DNA of 44,290 nucleotides from Shimia haliotis (GCF_900114415.1 NZ_FOSZ01000014.1:1-44290); one strand, 5' to 3'. Shown: positions 25,268-33,366, numbered from the stretch's first letter. Numbers and translations are program-made. Notes: generated from the letters alone by a model not told the origin.

Positions 25268-26714
25268 CGCGCGACCACAGGGTTTTGACGCGGGAGATCA
25301 TGCGCTGGGCCCAAGGGCGGCGGACCTGAAGATTGACAGGCGCATCCTTTCGCAAGGCCGATTTTGTCTCCTGGGCGCTCAGATTGGTGGGGGTCACAGT
25401 AACAATGATGCCGAACTCACCCGGCCGCCGCGGATCTGCCCCCGCAGCCACGTCCGTCACCTTGCCAGCCAAGGTTTTCTTCCGGCCTGCAGTATTGATG
25501 CCGATGCTGGCGGGCATACCAACGAAAATGGTTTCTGCGAAACGCTCGCTGACCCAACCCTGCGCCACACGCGGAGCGTCCCCTTCAAAAACAACAGCCA
25601 AATCGTTGTAGTCATAAGGCTGCCCTTTGCGCACCAGAACCTCATGCACCAGTCCATCACTTGGCGCTCGCACGTGGCTAAGTGAAATGGCATCCTTTTG
25701 GGCATCGCGCGCCGCACGCAGGCCGCGCACTTTGGCCAGTTGTGCCGCCTCGACCTCTTTTAGTCTCGCTACTGCAAACACAAATGGATCCTGAGCCACC
25801 GACTGGGCAGGAGACGTTGCCTGCTCTGTCCGCCACCTGTCCCAAAGGGTGTCAAACCCACGGTCCCCAACAAAGCGCGTGTATGCCAACCTCATGGCGC
25901 TCGCGCGTGTGTCTGGTGCCTCGACACTATGGTAAGACGTCAATGCCTCCAGCGTGCGGGTTATGCTCAGGAGTTCATTCTGTTCGTGCGCCAGTTTGGA
26001 ACGCGCCAAAGCCAATTTGCCCTGTGCCTCGGGGTCTTTAAGACGCACCAAAACCTGCCCTGCAACGACAGCCTCGCCAGCTTTCACGGAAATCGACTTC
26101 ACAAACCCTTCACTGGCAGGCAAATGCTCGGCAATGGGAGCCACCACGCGCCCATGCTGAACGTTGATGCGTGTAAAGCTGTTAAACAGGGATGTACCAA
26201 GGATTGTCGCAACAGTGAGTGCAACCATCGCGTAGAGAACAACATGGAGAACCACGCGGATCGGTGTTGGCCACCGTCCTTTGGTGCTTTCCTCTTTCTC
26301 TTCTTCGGTCTCTTCCATTGGAACGAGGTCCACCGGCGTGTCCAAGCTTGTGATGACATCTTCGCTGCTGGCCATTCGACCTGAAAGCAAAGCACGGTAG
26401 AACAGCGCCAAAGTTTCTCTTTGCCGCCCACTTAAACCGGAAAATTCGACAAAGCTTTCGCTATCTGGCTGCGTAAGCCGCACCGGAAAACGCACGTCGA
26501 CTCCCTGGAACGGTACGCTAAGTTGCCCTGTCTGCGGACACTTTCCCGCCTCTTTCGGCCAAGACAGCCCGGCCAAAGACCAGGCATCAATCCGTACAAC
26601 CTGACCGGACGGGGCCTCAAACGTCAGGGGGGCTTGGACGGTCCAACTCAGGTCGGAGCCTGCGGGTTGATGGCGAATTTTCAAAGCGACCTCGTCAGAA
26701 TGTTCGAGGTACAC
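25260..26714 (-). CDS. alg44: Alg44-like co-polymerase with degenerate PilZ-type N-terminus and HlyD-type periplasmic part
   Basis: GTG at 26714 is the only upstream start, since an in-frame TAA lies directly before it; no good Shine-Dalgarno is visible. The 484 residues divide into a cytoplasmic N-terminal domain (about 1-110), a membrane segment (about 150-176) and a periplasmic membrane-fusion domain with a coiled-coil hairpin (about 180-480; VAPIAEHLPASEGFVKSI, SHVRAPSDGLVHEVLVRKGQ). In Alg44 the N-terminus is a PilZ domain that binds c-di-GMP and activates Alg8. Here the expected RxxxR is only R14-H-Q-P-A and (D/N)xSxxG reads DAWSLAG (43-49), so the signature is incomplete. It leads the alg44-alg8-algA transcript and its promoter has the shared 20-base motif. 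An IS3-type element lies 155 bases upstream. Confidence 0.85.
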   Translation of the reverse strand: MYLEHSDEVALKIRHQPAGSDLSWTVQAPLTFEAPSGQVVRIDAWSLAGLSWPKEAGKCPQTGQLSVPFQGVDVRFPVRLTQPDSESFVEFSGLSGRQRETLALFYRALLSGRMASSEDVITSLDTPVDLVPMEETEEEKEESTKGRWPTPIRVVLHVVLYAMVALTVATILGTSLFNSFTRINVQHGRVVAPIAEHLPASEGFVKSISVKAGEAVVAGQVLVRLKDPEAQGKLALARSKLAHEQNELLSITRTLEALTSYHSVEAPDTRASAMRLAYTRFVGDRGFDTLWDRWRTEQATSPAQSVAQDPFVFAVARLKEVEAAQLAKVRGLRAARDAQKDAISLSHVRAPSDGLVHEVLVRKGQPYDYNDLAVVFEGDAPRVAQGWVSERFAETIFVGMPASIGINTAGRKKTLAGKVTDVAAGADPRRPGEFGIIVTVTPTNLSAQETKSALRKDAPVNLQVRRPWAQRMISRVKTLWSRDA

Positions 26715-26779
26715 TTAGGGAAAACCAACAAAGTGCGGGCTGGAGCTGGTGTATGGTAGAGTGATCAAAAGAGAATTCC

Positions 26780-26799
26780 ACTGACCTTTAGTATAGTTT
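26780..26799 (-). promoter_or_regulatory. Shared motif copy upstream of alg44
   Basis: The minus strand reads AAACTATACTAAAGGTCAGT, 18 of 20 identical to 17011-17030. It ends 65 bases before the alg44 start codon. The IS3-type element begins 70 bases further upstream, so the promoter itself appears intact. Confidence 0.55.
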
Positions 26800-26924
26800 T
26801 GCGAAGGCCTCACACCCAAATCGCGCTCATAAGGATCAATCGGCACACTTTTTGGCTTAGTTCCGAGTTGATCCTCCCCCACGGAAGTGGTCCGCCCGTA
26901 TAGATAGCGAACGGAGGATCTAAT

Positions 26925-27202
26925 ATGGGAATGAAGCGACACAAGCCGGAAGAGATTGTCACGAAGTTACGGCAGATCGAGGTGCTGTGCGGCCAAGCAT
27001 GGCACGCGTTGATGCCGTCCGCCAAGTGCAGATAACCGAGCAGACGTTTTACCGCTGGCGTAAGCAATATGGCGGAATGGGAACCGATCAACTGAAGGAA
27101 CTCAAACGACTTCAGAAGGAGAATGAACGGCTGCGAAGAGCCGTGTCGGACCTAACGCTGGACAAGCTGATATTGTCAGAAGCAGCACGGGGAAACTACT
27201 GA
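26925..27202 (+). pseudogene. IS3-type OrfA, frameshifted
   Basis: A ribosome binding site (GGAGGATC) precedes the ATG at 26925. The protein begins MGMKRHKPEEIVTKLRQIEVL (helix-turn-helix part). Near 26990 the frame changes by one base, and the rest (MARVDAVRQVQITEQTFYRW, then leucine zipper LKELKRLQKENERLRRAVSDL) is in another frame to the stop at 27202. A single-base deletion in the GGCCAAG stretch explains it. Confidence 0.8.
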
Positions 27203-28090
27203 GCCCTTCGCGCCGCCGTGCCAGCATTGTGCATGTGCGAAGCCAGTTCCGCATCTCAGAGCGTCGGGCGTGCAGAGTGTTGCATCAACACCGTTCAACA
27301 CAGCGTAAAGCCCCAAAAGGTCGCGCCGATGAAGACCGCTTGGTTGCCGACATGATCGAACTGGCTCGCCAGTATGGCCGATACGGTTATCGCCGCATCG
27401 CAGCTTTGCTGAGAGATGCGGGATGGCGGGTGAACGACAAGCGTGTTGAACGCTTGTGGCGGCGTGAGGGGCTCAAGGTGCCGATGAAGCAGCCCAAGAA
27501 AGGACGGCTCTGGTTCAACGATGGCTCGGGTATCCAACTGCGTGCAGAGTATCCCAACCATGTCTGGTCGTATGACTTCGTTCATCATCGAACGGATGAT
27601 GGAAGGGCGTTCAGGACATTGAATATCCTGGATGAGCACAGCCGGGAATGCTTGGCGATCCGAGTGAAACGGAAGCTGAATTCAGCCGAGGTGATCGATG
27701 CATTGACGGATTTGTTCATCCTGCGCGGTGTTCCGGCCTACATAAGATCAGACAACGGCCCAGAGTTCATAGCTCAGGCTGTTCGGGATTGGATAGGCGC
27801 GGTCGGAGCCAAGACCGCTTACATCGAGCCGGGTCACCTTGGGAGAAAGGATACTGTGAAAGTTTCAATGCCCGGTTCCGCGACGAGCTTCCAAATGATG
27901 AAGTCTTCAACAGCCTAAAGGAGGCCCAAATCCTGATCGAACAATGGAACCACTCGGGACATTGCTGCACAATGCCCTGCCGGTCAGCGGGAAACACTAC
28001 AACACCAAACGACCACACGGTGCCTTGGGTTATCGCCCACCGGCCTCAGAAACCATCGTCCCAATGGAACCAAGGCCAATCATGCACTAA
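27199..28090 (+). pseudogene. IS3-type OrfB (integrase domain), frameshifted
   Basis: The frame overlaps the OrfA stop and reads LSPSRRRASIVHVRSQ, then the rve integrase core with WSYDFVHHRTDDGRAF (first catalytic Asp), RSDNGPEF (second Asp) and, after a frameshift near 27836, SPWEKGYCESFNARFRDEL (catalytic Glu). A second shift near 27950 is needed to reach HYNTKRPHGALGYRPP and the stop at 28090. All three catalytic acidic residues can still be recognised, but not in one frame. Confidence 0.85.
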
Positions 28091-28126
28091 CATTCAAAGT
28101 GGACCACTTGATTGAGGCTGATCACC

Positions 28127-28213
28127 TTGGACATTGAAGAGGTCGGCGAGCTGCCGGACACGTGCGCTGAAGCGCAAACGTGGAAAACCGCCCTGAGGCG
28201 GCTAGTGACTTGA
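28127..28213 (+). pseudogene. Probable serine recombinase C-terminal tail (copy 2), cut by the IS
   Basis: The 28 codons before the TGA at 28211 read LDIEEVGELPDTCAEAQ followed by TWKTALRRLVT. LDIEEVGEL matches LEIELVGEL at the end of the two other recombinase relics. The fragment lies in the same place relative to a hairpin and a tRNA-like core. Everything upstream was replaced by the IS3-type element ending at 28124. The match is short, and the call rests equally on the arrangement. Confidence 0.5.
28188..28201 (+). terminator. Hairpin behind recombinase tail copy 2
   Basis: Arms CCGCC and GGCGG with a CTGA loop. The hairpin overlaps the end of the coding tail, as at 7373 and 43769. No long T-run follows, so termination strength is uncertain. 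Confidence 0.45.
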
Positions 28214-28230
28214 TATTTATGTTATAAATT

Positions 28231-28242
28231 TGGTTGCGGGAG
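28231..28242 (+). other. Attachment-site core copy 2 (tRNA-fMet 3' end)
   Basis: TGGTTGCGGGAG again, 18 bases behind the recombinase tail. It is followed by CCTGATACC, unlike the tRNA copy and unlike 7419. I interpret it as the junction between the exopolysaccharide element and the rightmost element. The stretch 28243-28535 has no gene that I accept. Confidence 0.65.
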
Positions 28243-28535
28243 CCTGATACCACCGAAGACTGCGAGAGCCTCTTGGTCAATTTCAAACACGGTTGGCGAT
28301 TTCTGAGCTGTTCAAACGCCGCCTCAACATGCTAATGCTCAATGCTGGTGACCAAATAATTAGCAGACACCCAACAGGTTTTGTTGCGGACTTTGGTTTG
28401 CGGATCAAAGGCCACGATCCTTGACATGTTCACCTCAAAGGTGAATTCAAGCGCCCGCGCCGCACGTACATCTGGGCACACACACCAGCCCCCACCCTGG
28501 CCGCCCATAGTCACCGGCTGACGCAGTCGCTTGCC

Positions 28536-28730
28536 TATGAATGCATACCTCAATCAGCCCAGATGATCGCAAACCTTTTCCCCGCTATACACTTTATGGA
28601 CATGATCCGCGGGGTGGTTCTACGTGATGCAACCTTCGCCGACCTTGGGTCGGGCGCGCTCGTTCTGTCGCTTTATTCGATTTTCGGCATTGCGACGGCG
28701 TCGCTACGGTTCAAAAAATCTCTGGAATGA
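28536..28730 (+). pseudogene. ABC-2 type transporter permease, C-terminal fragment
   Basis: In one frame the sequence reads IPQSAQMIANLFPAIHFMDM, then IRGVVLRDATFADL, a hydrophobic segment (ALVLSLYSIFGIATASL) and RFKKSLE before the TGA at 28728. This is the typical end of ABC-2 permeases: a loop with PxxxFxxxxRG, the last membrane helix and a basic RFRKxLx tail. Only about 65 of some 370 residues remain. It sits five bases before the end of the convergent outer-membrane efflux gene, so the lost transporter may once have belonged to the same export locus. Confidence 0.7.
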
Positions 28731-28734
28731 ACGT

Positions 28735-30177
28735 CTAGTTGCCATAGGTCCCGGTAGCTAAAGCCAAGGCTGCCGACGAAATATAAACTGCGGCTCGTGC
28801 GTCCGCCAGTGCTTCAATGGCGACAAACTCATTCAAGGCGGCCACAGAAGCGTCTGAAATAGTCCCAATCCCTGCGGCGTAGGCACTTTCTGCCGCGTCT
28901 GCAGTGCGTTTTGCTGAGGTCACAAGATCCTGCGCTGCAAGGTGCACGGCAAGCGAGGTCTTTAGTGCCTGATATGCCAAACCAACTTCTCTACTGGTTA
29001 CTGAGCGTGCGATCTCTACCCCAACTTTCGCGGAGCTTATCCGACTATTCGCGTTGTTGAGACGCGTCTCCTTCAGCCCTCCATCAAAAACTGGAATAGT
29101 TACTCCTAAGAACACTCCCGAACTTGAGGTTGTGCCAATACCTCCAGGTTCAAATCCATTAATGCTCAGGCCACTGTTCCCTGCCAACACATTCGCGCCC
29201 CCATAAATTTTTGGAAGGTAGGAAGCAGCGGTTGCGTCCAAATCAAATTGCGCCGCCCGCACTTCAGCCAGAGCAGCTAGCACCTCCGGGTGTGATTTCA
29301 TGGCGCTTTGGACATAAGTCTCCAAAGTCTTACTTTTGGGGGACGGAAGTCGCCCGGTTGTCGGCCTGATCCGAACAACAGAATTGGGTGATAAATTCAA
29401 AGCCGAGGCGAGCAACACCCGGGCGGCACCAACTTCGCCTGCGACCTGTGATTGAACCACCCTGGTTTGGGCCAAGAGTTGTTCTGCCTGAGCCACTTCA
29501 ACGTCATTTCCAAGACCTGAGCCCTTCCGTTTATTGGCTGCTTCGAGAAGCTGTTCCGCACGTTGGGTCGCGGCTGTGGCCGCCATGTTCTTTTTTTGAG
29601 AAGCATCGAGACGGTGGTAGTGGGAAGATACGTCGAAAATAAGTTGCAGATGCGCTCTGTTAAACTGGAGTTCGGCCACTCTTGCCAGCTGATCGGCGGC
29701 CTGCTGCCGTGAGATGTTCTCACCGAAATCAAAAAGCAGCCAGGATACGCCGACCACGGCCGCCACGCCGCTAACGTCTGTCGAAACCGTTGAAGGGGGC
29801 AGGAGAGCCGGATTGACATCAGTGTTGAAACGCTGACCGCCGGCAATAACTGATGCAGTCACCAATGGCAGCGTGGCTGCACGAACGGCTGAAACGTTTT
29901 GGCCTGCTTGGCGTGCGGCAAGCCAGGTTTTGCGAGTGACCGGGTTTCTGCTTTGGGCGATGTCTATCAGCTGCGGCAACGTGTAGACCTTGCCAGTAGA
30001 CACGCCTGGAAGTGTGCTTGGATCCACAGCGATTTCTGCAGACAAGTCCGCATCGGCTTGTCTGGTTTCTGGTGAATCCACAATCGGGGTTGAGGACGTA
30101 ACCAAGCTGCGCCCTTGGGGCGCCTCTTCGCATCCCAACAAAAGCAGGCAGAGTACGCATACACCGGTTTTCTTCAT
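28735..30177 (-). CDS. TolC/NodT-type outer-membrane efflux lipoprotein
   Basis: A 480-residue protein with a lipoprotein signal (lipobox LLLLGC, Cys16). Two homologous halves of long amphipathic helices and short strands follow (YTLPQLIDIAQSRNPVTRKTW about 65-85, SHPEVLAALAEVRAAQFDL about 290-310), the outer-membrane-factor duplication. GVSWLLFDFGE and GVTIPVFDGG are the strand-turn signatures. It would form the trimeric outer-membrane channel of a tripartite pump. Its start overlaps the stop of the FUSC transporter gene by four bases, making it the last gene of the operon. Confidence 0.9.
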   Translation of the reverse strand: MKKTGVCVLCLLLLGCEEAPQGRSLVTSSTPIVDSPETRQADADLSAEIAVDPSTLPGVSTGKVYTLPQLIDIAQSRNPVTRKTWLAARQAGQNVSAVRAATLPLVTASVIAGGQRFNTDVNPALLPPSTVSTDVSGVAAVVGVSWLLFDFGENISRQQAADQLARVAELQFNRAHLQLIFDVSSHYHRLDASQKKNMAATAATQRAEQLLEAANKRKGSGLGNDVEVAQAEQLLAQTRVVQSQVAGEVGAARVLLASALNLSPNSVVRIRPTTGRLPSPKSKTLETYVQSAMKSHPEVLAALAEVRAAQFDLDATAASYLPKIYGGANVLAGNSGLSINGFEPGGIGTTSSSGVFLGVTIPVFDGGLKETRLNNANSRISSAKVGVEIARSVTSREVGLAYQALKTSLAVHLAAQDLVTSAKRTADAAESAYAAGIGTISDASVAALNEFVAIEALADARAAVYISSAALALATGTYGN

Positions 30178-31775
30178 GAAGCTCTGCCTCTGGAGTTCGG
30201 TGGCACATTCTGCGCTTTTTGATTGAGCGGGCGGGTTCTGTTTACTATCTCAACAAAAAGCCGGTTCGTATTGATCCAAAGTGAATCCAGCGCAATTTTC
30301 GAGCTGGGTGTCTGCGTGGGATCTTTTCTTGCAATAAAAATCAGTCGGCGCAACGCGGCCACCTGATCTATCAGTTCCAGCATTTCTTCTCCATCGCCCC
30401 TTTGGTCAAACGTTCGCGCTGCATTTCGTCTTCTCAGGGTCGAGAGTTGTTTTCCGATACGAACCTCTGGCCTATCGGCAAGAAAGGTCTGGAAAACAAC
30501 TGTGACGATCAGTGTCCCCAAGAGTATGCCGCAAAACCGTCCCCAAGCAATTGTCAAATCAATCTCCGGCCCTGGAGAGTTCACAACTGTCAGAAGGAAC
30601 ACGAGAGCGATCTGCAAACCCACGTACGACACGACTTCGTTGGAAAGAGCGATCCACGCAGCGGGAAAAAGAACAACTGAGCAAACTAGTCCAAGTTGCG
30701 AGGCGTTTTCGATTTCCGGAATGACCCAAAGAAGTGTTGAAATTGTGATCAACGCGCCTGCAAAAAACCCGGCCATCCTCAAGCCGGCTTTATAGTAAGT
30801 CTCGTGTTTGGTCGAAATAGATATCAGAAAAGTTGTAATCGTGATGGTGTGAATTTCTGGCCATTTCAGCAGCAGGAACACTATGTAGCTAATCCCCACC
30901 GCCAAGGTTGCGGCCAATGCAAATCGGATGTCAGGACTGAAAGGTGTCTTCTCGTCGTTCGTACGCCGTACATTCACCCGCGGGGTCTTGCCACCGACGG
31001 GCATCTCGATGGGATGCGGCAGCACGTTCTGCAACGAAAGAGCAAGATTTCGTGCCGTTCCATCTGAAAGGGCTTCCCACTGAGGAAAGGAAGACAGCAG
31101 GAACCCGCTGTTGCGAACTTGTTGCAACGGCTTAGTAAGGCCTCTGGGGCTGGTAAGAAAAAATGAACGTAAAACTCTCTTGCTCGACGGATCCCCCGCA
31201 TCCCGGGCATCGAGAACTTTCTGACGCAGGCCGAGTTCATTTCTGACGAAGCTCAAGGGGAGTCTTCCGAGTATAAGCTGCGAGACGATGAGCAGGCTCA
31301 TTGGCAACATCACCACAGCTATCAGCCAGAACATGCCCCTTAATACGAGATCGGGAAATGGGATAACGTCCAGGCCGCTAAGAACCTCGAAAATGATCAT
31401 ACCGGCGGTGGTGAAGACAGCCCCTTCGCTGCTTCCACTCGCCAAGCAAAAGCAACCAAATGCAGTGACAAACATGAGAGGAATTCTGAGCGCAGGCTGG
31501 CCTGACGTCGCCATTATCGCCAGAGTCAAAAAACCTACGGCAAATAGCGCGGCGAAGATAAGCGCGATTGCGATCCCAATCGTCTCAAAAGCTCCCGGCC
31601 GAACAGCAAACAATACCAGATAAGCCGAAAGGGCGGTTTCTGGCAGGCTCAAGTGCTTGGAAAACACGATTGTCAGCCCGACGACCGAGGACAGAACCAG
31701 AGCTTTGAAGGCCCTGTCTTTTAAGTCAAAGGGCCACAGATCAGAGAATACCAAAAACGAATGTAGCTGTTTCAA
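30174..31775 (-). CDS. FUSC/AaeB-type aromatic acid exporter, inner-membrane component
   Basis: A 533-residue membrane protein with two clusters of about five to six hydrophobic segments (about 25-170 and 290-430), separated and followed by soluble regions, the layout of FUSC-family proteins such as AaeB of E. coli. AaeB exports p-hydroxybenzoate and related aromatic carboxylic acids with AaeA. Here the neighbours are a DUF1656/AaeX-like small protein, an HlyD-type protein and an outer-membrane factor, with ATGA overlaps on both sides. The length is shorter than AaeB (about 655). The substrate is unknown; an aromatic acid is a family-based guess. Confidence 0.85.
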   Translation of the reverse strand: MKQLHSFLVFSDLWPFDLKDRAFKALVLSSVVGLTIVFSKHLSLPETALSAYLVLFAVRPGAFETIGIAIALIFAALFAVGFLTLAIMATSGQPALRIPLMFVTAFGCFCLASGSSEGAVFTTAGMIIFEVLSGLDVIPFPDLVLRGMFWLIAVVMLPMSLLIVSQLILGRLPLSFVRNELGLRQKVLDARDAGDPSSKRVLRSFFLTSPRGLTKPLQQVRNSGFLLSSFPQWEALSDGTARNLALSLQNVLPHPIEMPVGGKTPRVNVRRTNDEKTPFSPDIRFALAATLAVGISYIVFLLLKWPEIHTITITTFLISISTKHETYYKAGLRMAGFFAGALITISTLLWVIPEIENASQLGLVCSVVLFPAAWIALSNEVVSYVGLQIALVFLLTVVNSPGPEIDLTIAWGRFCGILLGTLIVTVVFQTFLADRPEVRIGKQLSTLRRRNAARTFDQRGDGEEMLELIDQVAALRRLIFIARKDPTQTPSSKIALDSLWINTNRLFVEIVNRTRPLNQKAQNVPPNSRGRAS

Positions 31776-32818
31776 GGGGTACCCAGCGAAACGGTCGCGC
31801 TGGCTCCTACCCTCAGGAAATCAGGAAGTGGATCTTCAAGCTCGATGTGAACCGGATACCGTTTGGCCAAGCGCACCCAATCCGTTGTCGGCGGCACGTA
31901 AGGCAAAAGACTACCCAGTTCCAATGCGTCCTCGGTTTGAACGCCCCAGCCCACAGAATGGACGGTTCCATGAATCGGCTGATCTGGGTTCGACAGTATC
32001 CAGATCGTAGCCGGAATCCCGTGCCGGATCTCGGCCAGCTCGGTTTCTTTGAAAAACGCTTCGGTATACCAGCTGGCATCATTGATCAGGCTTAGCACCG
32101 GGGCATCTGGCAAAACCCACTCACCAGCAACAATTGATACGCCGACCGCCTTGCCGTCGAAAGGAGCAATTATCTTCGTTCGCGAAAGCATGTGTTCGGA
32201 AATAGCCAGCGTTGCCTGGGCAGCGGCAAGGTTGGCATTGAGAACATCGGTTGTCTTGACCAGTTCGTCGGCAGCCTCTGCAGTTTGAGTTGCAATTTGC
32301 AAGGAGACCGCTGCATCCGCCGCTGCAGTTTCTGCCTCATCTAAAGATTGCCGCGACGCAATTCCCTGTTCAACTAATGGACGGAGACGGCTGACCGTTG
32401 CCTGAGCGAGGCTCAAGTTCTGTGTGGCGCGTTCAATTTCGGCAGCGGCGGAAACCGCGTTTGCGCTTTCCGCCCTTATCGTTCTTTCGGCTTCACGAAT
32501 AGCCGCTTGTATTGCAGCCACGTTTGCTTCGGCTTGAGCCCTTTCAAGCTCATAGTTGGAAGGGTCAATTTCAAACAACAAGTCACCCTTGGCGACCAAG
32601 TCGTTTTCCCCAACATGAACCGCGCTAACTTGGCCCGGCACGCCGGCCGAAATATTCGCAATGTCGGCGGCTAAGAAAGCGTCTGTCGATCGAGGGTTGA
32701 CTGATAGGTTACTCAGCACAACCCAAGTGGACACGAAGGCTGCAACAACAGTACCTGCAAAAACCGCCCAACCGAGATAACGTTTAGTGGGTTCCAAGGG
32801 TTCAATCGGGAACATCAT
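31772..32818 (-). CDS. HlyD/AaeA-type membrane fusion protein
   Basis: Start set at 32818, where ATG overlaps the stop of the upstream small gene (TGATG), giving 348 residues. The longer frame to 32977 is the shadow of that gene. One N-terminal membrane anchor (about 16-36) is followed by the barrel-sandwich start (FLAADIANISAGVPGQVSAV, GENDLVAKGDLLFEID). A long alanine-rich coiled coil (about 90-200) and the second lipoyl half (KIIAPFDGKAVGVSIVAGEWV) follow, then a beta-barrel (YTEAFFKETELAEIRHG). It would bridge the FUSC transporter and the outer-membrane channel. Size and operon order match AaeA. Confidence 0.9.
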   Translation of the reverse strand: MMFPIEPLEPTKRYLGWAVFAGTVVAAFVSTWVVLSNLSVNPRSTDAFLAADIANISAGVPGQVSAVHVGENDLVAKGDLLFEIDPSNYELERAQAEANVAAIQAAIREAERTIRAESANAVSAAAEIERATQNLSLAQATVSRLRPLVEQGIASRQSLDEAETAAADAAVSLQIATQTAEAADELVKTTDVLNANLAAAQATLAISEHMLSRTKIIAPFDGKAVGVSIVAGEWVLPDAPVLSLINDASWYTEAFFKETELAEIRHGIPATIWILSNPDQPIHGTVHSVGWGVQTEDALELGSLLPYVPPTTDWVRLAKRYPVHIELEDPLPDFLRVGASATVSLGTP

Positions 32819-33018
32819 CAAAGAAACATCACCAGCCAGAAAGTATTGGCTCCGAGCAAAACGGTGAACGAGTAAACAAGCGCAGGAAAGGGCAGAGCAG
32901 GAAGAAAGTTGAAGGCCTTGAACACGCCGTGAGCAATTATGGCACAGCCGATCCCCACCATTAAACAGGCAGCCCAAGCCGGAAAATAGGAACCGAACAC
33001 CGTTATTGTAGGGGACAT
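32818..33018 (-). CDS. DUF1656/AaeX-like small membrane protein
   Basis: Start at 33018 (MSPTITVFGSYFPAW, GAAGG-type site), giving 66 residues with two membrane segments. PAWAACLMVGIGCAIIAHGVF and LPFPALVYSFTVLLGANTFW show the two-helix pattern of the DUF1656/YtcA family. These proteins almost always precede HlyD and FUSC genes in aae-type operons; their function is not established. Translationally coupled to the HlyD gene. Confidence 0.75.
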   Translation of the reverse strand: MSPTITVFGSYFPAWAACLMVGIGCAIIAHGVFKAFNFLPALPFPALVYSFTVLLGANTFWLVMFL

Positions 33019-33019
33019 A

Positions 33020-33196
33020 CTAAGCCTTCGATAAGCACGATTCGTGAATGTGCCTATAAAAATGAAAAATGCAGAGAACAATTGCAAACCAAATCTGAAG
33101 GGCATCCAGCACGATCTGCATCTTCTCTTGGGCAGAACTCTGCCTGCCTGTCGCCTTTGCCAATCTACGCCTCAATGCATTTATTTGCCTGTCCAA
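33020..33196 (-). CDS. Possible small membrane protein leading the efflux operon
   Basis: A 58-codon frame from a TTG at 33196 with GAGGAG seven bases upstream; an ATG at 33241 in the same frame lacks a site. It has a basic helical N-terminus (LDRQINALRRRLAKATG) and a membrane segment (DALQIWFAIVLCIFHFY). Its TAG ends one base before the ATG of the DUF1656 gene, a spacing typical of coupled genes. I do not recognise the family. Support is the spacing and the site only. Confidence 0.4.
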   Translation of the reverse strand: MDRQINALRRRLAKATGRQSSAQEKMQIVLDALQIWFAIVLCIFHFYRHIHESCLSKA

Positions 33197-33366
33197 TCGT
33201 CCACTCCTCGGGAGGTAGAATGGGGCAAGAACACTCAGCACTCAAATTGCCCTATTTGGTGCAATGGGCGCTGGCGTCAGACATCAGACCTTTGCAGCTT
33301 TCGGGAAGACGGTGCCAGCAGAGAATGGTTGGAAGCACCGCTTGCTCAGCGGAGCTTCAGCACTTT

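Larger units (their letters stand above)
26869..28124 (+). mobile_element. IS3-family insertion sequence, degraded
   Basis: Ends read TGATCCTCC at the left and, on the complementary strand, TGATCAGCC at the right; both continue to an identical AAGTGGTCC block about 12 bases further in, giving imperfect inverted repeats of about 25 bases. The length of 1256 bases suits the family. Two overlapping transposase frames are present, both with frameshifts, so the copy is inactive. No target duplication is evident (AGT on the left, CCT on the right), which suggests deletion on one side. The right end cuts directly into a recombinase tail. Confidence 0.85.

Noticed and set aside
28332..28553. Minus-strand frame of 73 codons in the left end of the rightmost element
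   Set aside because: No ribosome binding site and no family resemblance. It overlaps the start of the ABC-2 permease relic.
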